Under the pieces are notes generated by a model. That model searched no databases and was not told the origin of the DNA. It saw nothing but the letters and a program-made list of their open reading frames with translations. A stretch of 64,000 bases of DNA, from the NCBI GenBank assembly GCA_040766745.1, contig JAXGPX010000003.1:132879-196878 (forward strand), in the 5' to 3' direction. Below, one piece after another: positions 61,617-64,000 of this stretch; the first letter of the stretch is position 1; each line of letters begins with the position of its first letter. The stretch is from JAXGPX01 sp040766745 (GTDB lineage: Bacteria > Bacillota > Sulfobacillia > Fermentithermobacillales > Fermentithermobacillaceae). A program made the translations under genes and the position numbers.

Positions 61617-61781
61617 ATGGGCGACAAATACGAATGCACAGTCTGTGGGTATGTATACGACCCTGAAGCAGGAGATCCCGATAACAACGTTTCACCTGGC
61701 ACAGCCTTCGAAAGCCTTCCGGAAGATTGGGTCTGCCCGGTTTGTGGGGCAGGCAAGGACGCATTCAAGAAGGCAGATTAG
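61617..61781 (+). CDS. Rubredoxin
   Basis: A 54-residue rubredoxin, MGDKYECTVCGYVYDPEAGD and onward, with the two CxxC knuckles (ECTVCGY and VCPVCGAGKDAF) that bind one iron. It carries electrons to FprA, encoded immediately upstream, and probably to rubrerythrin-type proteins. AAAGGAG at 61602-61608 precedes ATG 61617. The gene is short and easily missed; a different frame over the same bases is longer but is not the real gene. Confidence 0.95.
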   Translation: MGDKYECTVCGYVYDPEAGDPDNNVSPGTAFESLPEDWVCPVCGAGKDAFKKAD

Positions 61782-61784
61782 GAA

Positions 61785-62010
61785 CGGTTAGAAGCTTGAC
61801 AAGACGCGTTCTGTAGGGCGACGTTCTAGTCGCCGTGCAGAGTTGCAGACGGGCAGAAGCCTGACGACACGCGTTCTGCAGGACGACGTTTTGGTCGCCG
61901 TGCAGAGTTGCAAGCGATCAGAAACCTGACAAGACGCGCTTGCAGGGCGTCGTTCCAGTTACCGTGCAGAATTACGAACGGGCAGAAGCCTGGCAAGACC
62001 TTCGCAGCAG
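61785..62010. repeat. 65-bp tandem repeat after rubredoxin
   Basis: About 3.5 copies of a 65-bp unit (GAAGC or GAAAC at 61791, 61856, 61921 and 61985). The first units contain a hairpin, GGCGAC / GTCGCC. The array starts 4 bases after the rubredoxin stop. Confidence 0.85.
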
Positions 62011-62050
62011 ACAGAAAGAATACTCTCTGGCCCGCACGGCCAGATGCGCT

Positions 62051-62317
62051 TTAATGACTGCAGCTGGTAGTACTGGCTGCAGTTCTATTATTGTGTCCAG
62101 GAGGCTCAGCGGAAGCGGTAATAAAGTCCACGTTGCCTGTCTGCAACGCATATTTGTGGTTGTGGGCTTCGATCTCTACTGCCGGATAATCCTCTCCCAG
62201 GTACTGCATAAGAGAAGTCATACACGAAGGGAAAGGAAAACTTTCGGGAGTACGTTTATCCCTGGTTCTTCCGTCAAAACCGACTTTTACAACATCGAGA
62301 ATCCTTTTGTTTGACAC
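62051..62317 (-). pseudogene. Truncated fragment of a conserved hypothetical (BtrH-like) protein
   Basis: About the first 60 codons read RILDVVKVGFDGRTRDKR, then TPESFPFPSCMTSLMQYLG, then NVDFITAS, which resembles the start of a conserved bacterial family with a C39-like papain/BtrH-type fold in which a Cys (here in FPSCMT) is conserved. The expected Gly-rich continuation is replaced by an unrelated tail (AEPPGHNN). GTG 62317 follows AAGGAAG. Probably a broken gene; recognition is tentative. Confidence 0.4.
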
Positions 62318-62696
62318 ATGTGTCACTTCCTTCACTTGCACCTGTTCAAAAACAAGTAGCGCCGATCAAAGCACATATACATCGGGGCTAGTCTGTAATC
62401 CTTTTTCTATCCAGTTGGGTAGACGCAGACGTGATTCTGTCACGTGCACCTTATCTATTAACTGGATTGCCGCCCATAATATTCTCATTATGGAAGGTAT
62501 CTTGCATCTTGCGTCGAAGATGTAACTCGGCCAGCTCAGTTGACAAGTTGTGCCGCTGGCGGTGGCACCGCAGAGGGCAGCGTTATTGTTTCTAGACACC
62601 GTGCTGGTTGAAGTTCAGAAGGATGTGGGCTCATACCTTTCGGCTCTATGGAAATACACAAGGCGGCTGTTTTTCGATAATGATTATGGGAGTTGA
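62318..62696. other. Intergenic region before the NERD gene
   Basis: About 380 bases without a supportable gene. Short open frames on both strands lack ribosome sites and family resemblance. No clear repeat or RNA. Confidence 0.5.
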
Positions 62697-63470
62697 ATGT
62701 GCATGGCAAAACAGATTGGCAGTGCCGGCAGCGGAGCAAGGAAGATGGGGCGAAGGCGGCTATTTGTAGGCTATGGACTACTGATTGTGTTTCTTTTGGC
62801 GGGGTACAGAATGCTAACCGGTGGGCAAGCACTCAGGGCTTTTCTCGGACCCCGGTGGGGTTATCTAGGCACAACGGTAGCTGCCGGAGGCCTGGGTTTC
62901 ATAGGCGTAGCGCTCTGGGCATTGATGAACGATGAAGTAGACGTTCCCGTCTTGCGGGCAATCCGAGGAGCAATAGCAGAGGAAGGGGTTTCCGCGGTTC
63001 TGGGCAACCTTCCGGAAGGCTTCGTAATACTCAACGACGTCGCCTGTCCGGTAGGGAACATTGACCATATCGTTGCAGGCCCTACGGGCCTGTTTGTGGT
63101 GGAAACGAAAAGCCATCGAGGTACGATAACCGGTTCGACCGAAGGCAAGTTGATGAGAAGCGGAAAGCCCCTTGAGAAACATTTCATCAACCAGGCCTTG
63201 AGCCAAGCCTTTTGGTTGAGGGAGGAATTGAGCAAGCACGGAATCCAGGTATTTGTTAACGGAGTCGTGGTTTTCACCCGGGCGTTTGTAAAGGTATACA
63301 AACCCATTAAGGGAATTCGCGTGCTGAATAAGAAGTGGTTGGTTGAGCACATCCAGAATAACGACGGAAGGCTGGACCAGGAGATTCAAAACAAGATAGT
63401 GGGTCATCTAACTCCAATGGTTGAAGCAGCAAAGGGTAGATCTAGCGAGCAGGGAGCTAACCGCAGCTGA
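62697..63470 (+). CDS. NERD-domain (nuclease-related) membrane protein
   Basis: A 257-residue protein. Two hydrophobic segments (about 22-40 and 55-78) are followed by a NERD domain (about 95-200), with the PD-(D/E)XK-like core GNIDHIVAGPTGLFVVETKSHRG that supplies D, E and K. NERD proteins are predicted nucleases or DNA-processing factors; the function is not established. Starts ATG 62697 and ATG 62703 are both possible; GGGAG at 62688-62692 suits the second better. Monocistronic. Confidence 0.87.
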   Translation: MCMAKQIGSAGSGARKMGRRRLFVGYGLLIVFLLAGYRMLTGGQALRAFLGPRWGYLGTTVAAGGLGFIGVALWALMNDEVDVPVLRAIRGAIAEEGVSAVLGNLPEGFVILNDVACPVGNIDHIVAGPTGLFVVETKSHRGTITGSTEGKLMRSGKPLEKHFINQALSQAFWLREELSKHGIQVFVNGVVVFTRAFVKVYKPIKGIRVLNKKWLVEHIQNNDGRLDQEIQNKIVGHLTPMVEAAKGRSSEQGANRS

Positions 63471-63570
63471 TGTCCAACCCCTTGTCCTTGTGGAAGCGGT
63501 AGAAAATACAAGAAGTTGTGTTCTCTACCAGGACAGATTTCGATTAGGCGATACTGCACGCATCACTACA

Positions 63571-63888
63571 CTAGACATCCAGCAATAGACAGAACCATCC
63601 GTCCTTCTCTGCCCAGTCAAAGGTAATGTCCTTAGGAACTGTAATAGCACGGTCCCTTGACTTGTCTTTCCACCTCCCGACCCACGGAGGAGAAAGAACA
63701 TCTCCGCCCTTGTACTCTGTACCCTGGGCAATACTAAACGTTTCAGAGTATCCTCCGTGTTTGCCATAGGGATACCTGTCGTTGTCAGTTAAGCAAATAA
63801 AGCGCCTAACCTGAAAGTCACAAAGACTGCCAAGGCGGGTTAAATCCACCCAAACATCGTACATATCCAAATCTTGAGTTCGGCGCAA
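63571..63888 (-). CDS. Hypothetical protein
   Basis: A 105-residue frame (TTG start; ATG at residue 9) with many aromatic residues (WVDLTRLGSL, SPPWVGRWKDKS, WAEKDGWFCLLLDV). No family is recognised and no strong ribosome site is visible. A 35-codon frame behind GGAAGG just upstream runs into it in another frame, so a frameshift is possible. Low confidence. Confidence 0.3.
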   Translation of the reverse strand: MRRTQDLDMYDVWVDLTRLGSLCDFQVRRFICLTDNDRYPYGKHGGYSETFSIAQGTEYKGGDVLSPPWVGRWKDKSRDRAITVPKDITFDWAEKDGWFCLLLDV

Positions 63889-64000
63889 GAAATGGACGTA
63901 CTAATGCTCTCTATATGTTTTTTACCACATTCGCTCACACGCCACATTTTCCTTCCGCTCTCTACAAGGCCTTTCGGAATTTGCAGAGATACACGATGTA

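Noticed and set aside
61600..61791. 63-codon frame over the rubredoxin gene
   Set aside because: Different frame from the rubredoxin at 61617-61781, which has both CxxC knuckles and the ribosome site.
1..64000. tRNA or rRNA genes
   Set aside because: I looked for TPsiC-loop-like GGTTCRA stretches with flanking stems and for conserved rRNA blocks; the few GGTTCAA hits lie in genes or repeats and do not fold as tRNA.

Overview
The window looks like a chromosomal segment of an anaerobic, Gram-positive-type Bacillota (clostridial lineage). Evidence: strong AGGAGG ribosome sites with frequent TTG/GTG starts, a c-di-AMP (ydaO/yuaA) riboswitch behind a consensus sigma-A promoter, a GerMN-domain lipoprotein, an SLH-domain surface protein, DapB, oligoendopeptidase F, a flavodiiron protein (FprA) with rubredoxin, and a rubredoxin-flavin reductase-rubrerythrin fusion. 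Species cannot be named from the sequence. No rRNA, tRNA, intact insertion sequence, CRISPR or prophage is visible.

Layout. 0-5.8 kb: a DUF378 protein, then a riboswitch-led cluster of a D-Ala-D-Ala-ligase-like ATP-grasp enzyme, an opine-dehydrogenase-like enzyme and a large B12-binding mutase-like protein, followed by a flavodoxin-fold oxidoreductase. 5.9-11.5 kb: mostly minus-strand genes (ATP-grasp ligase, rubredoxin/flavin reductase/rubrerythrin fusion, winged-helix nuclease, NUDIX) with a phased 11-bp array and a palindrome-rich dispersed element. 11.9-20.3 kb: one long plus-strand unit, livJHMGF - creatininase - tldD - tldE, closed by a clear terminator. 20.4-30.6 kb: DapB, GerMN lipoprotein, membrane M28 peptidase, SLH protein and a second TldD/TldE pair. 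30.9-38.5 kb: HerA-like ATPase, YtcJ-like amidohydrolase, a sensor-domain protein lacking a kinase, PepF. 38.7-45.3 kb: a minus-strand catabolic cluster (AtuA-like, DUF4387, SLC13 transporter, amino acid racemase) with a divergent-side GntR regulator. 45.4-51.5 kb: a YhaN/SbcC-YhaO/SbcD-like pair and an Old Yellow Enzyme. 52.4-64 kb: DUF188, DUF4153, AraC and NUDIX proteins, C69 dipeptidase, ArsC/Spx-like protein, FprA plus a 54-residue rubredoxin, and a NERD protein.

Two DNA-level themes stand out. First, four intergenic copies of a roughly 350-400 bp element carry palindromes of consensus CCGTCGGTATACCGACGG spaced about 31 bp apart; I do not recognise it. Second, the region is unusually rich in degenerate minisatellites with units of 11, 12, 15, about 24, about 55, 61/123, 65 and 126 bp. 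Some lie in frame inside genes (a 24-bp unit in the SbcD-like gene, a 72-bp unit in the C69 peptidase gene) and one carries the ribosome-binding site of the next gene. Several array units can fold into hairpins.

Functionally the window is weighted toward amino acid and peptide metabolism (branched-chain-type ABC uptake, two TldD/E pairs, M28, PepF, C69, creatininase, racemase, B12 mutase) and oxygen/NO protection (FprA, rubredoxin, rubrerythrin fusion).
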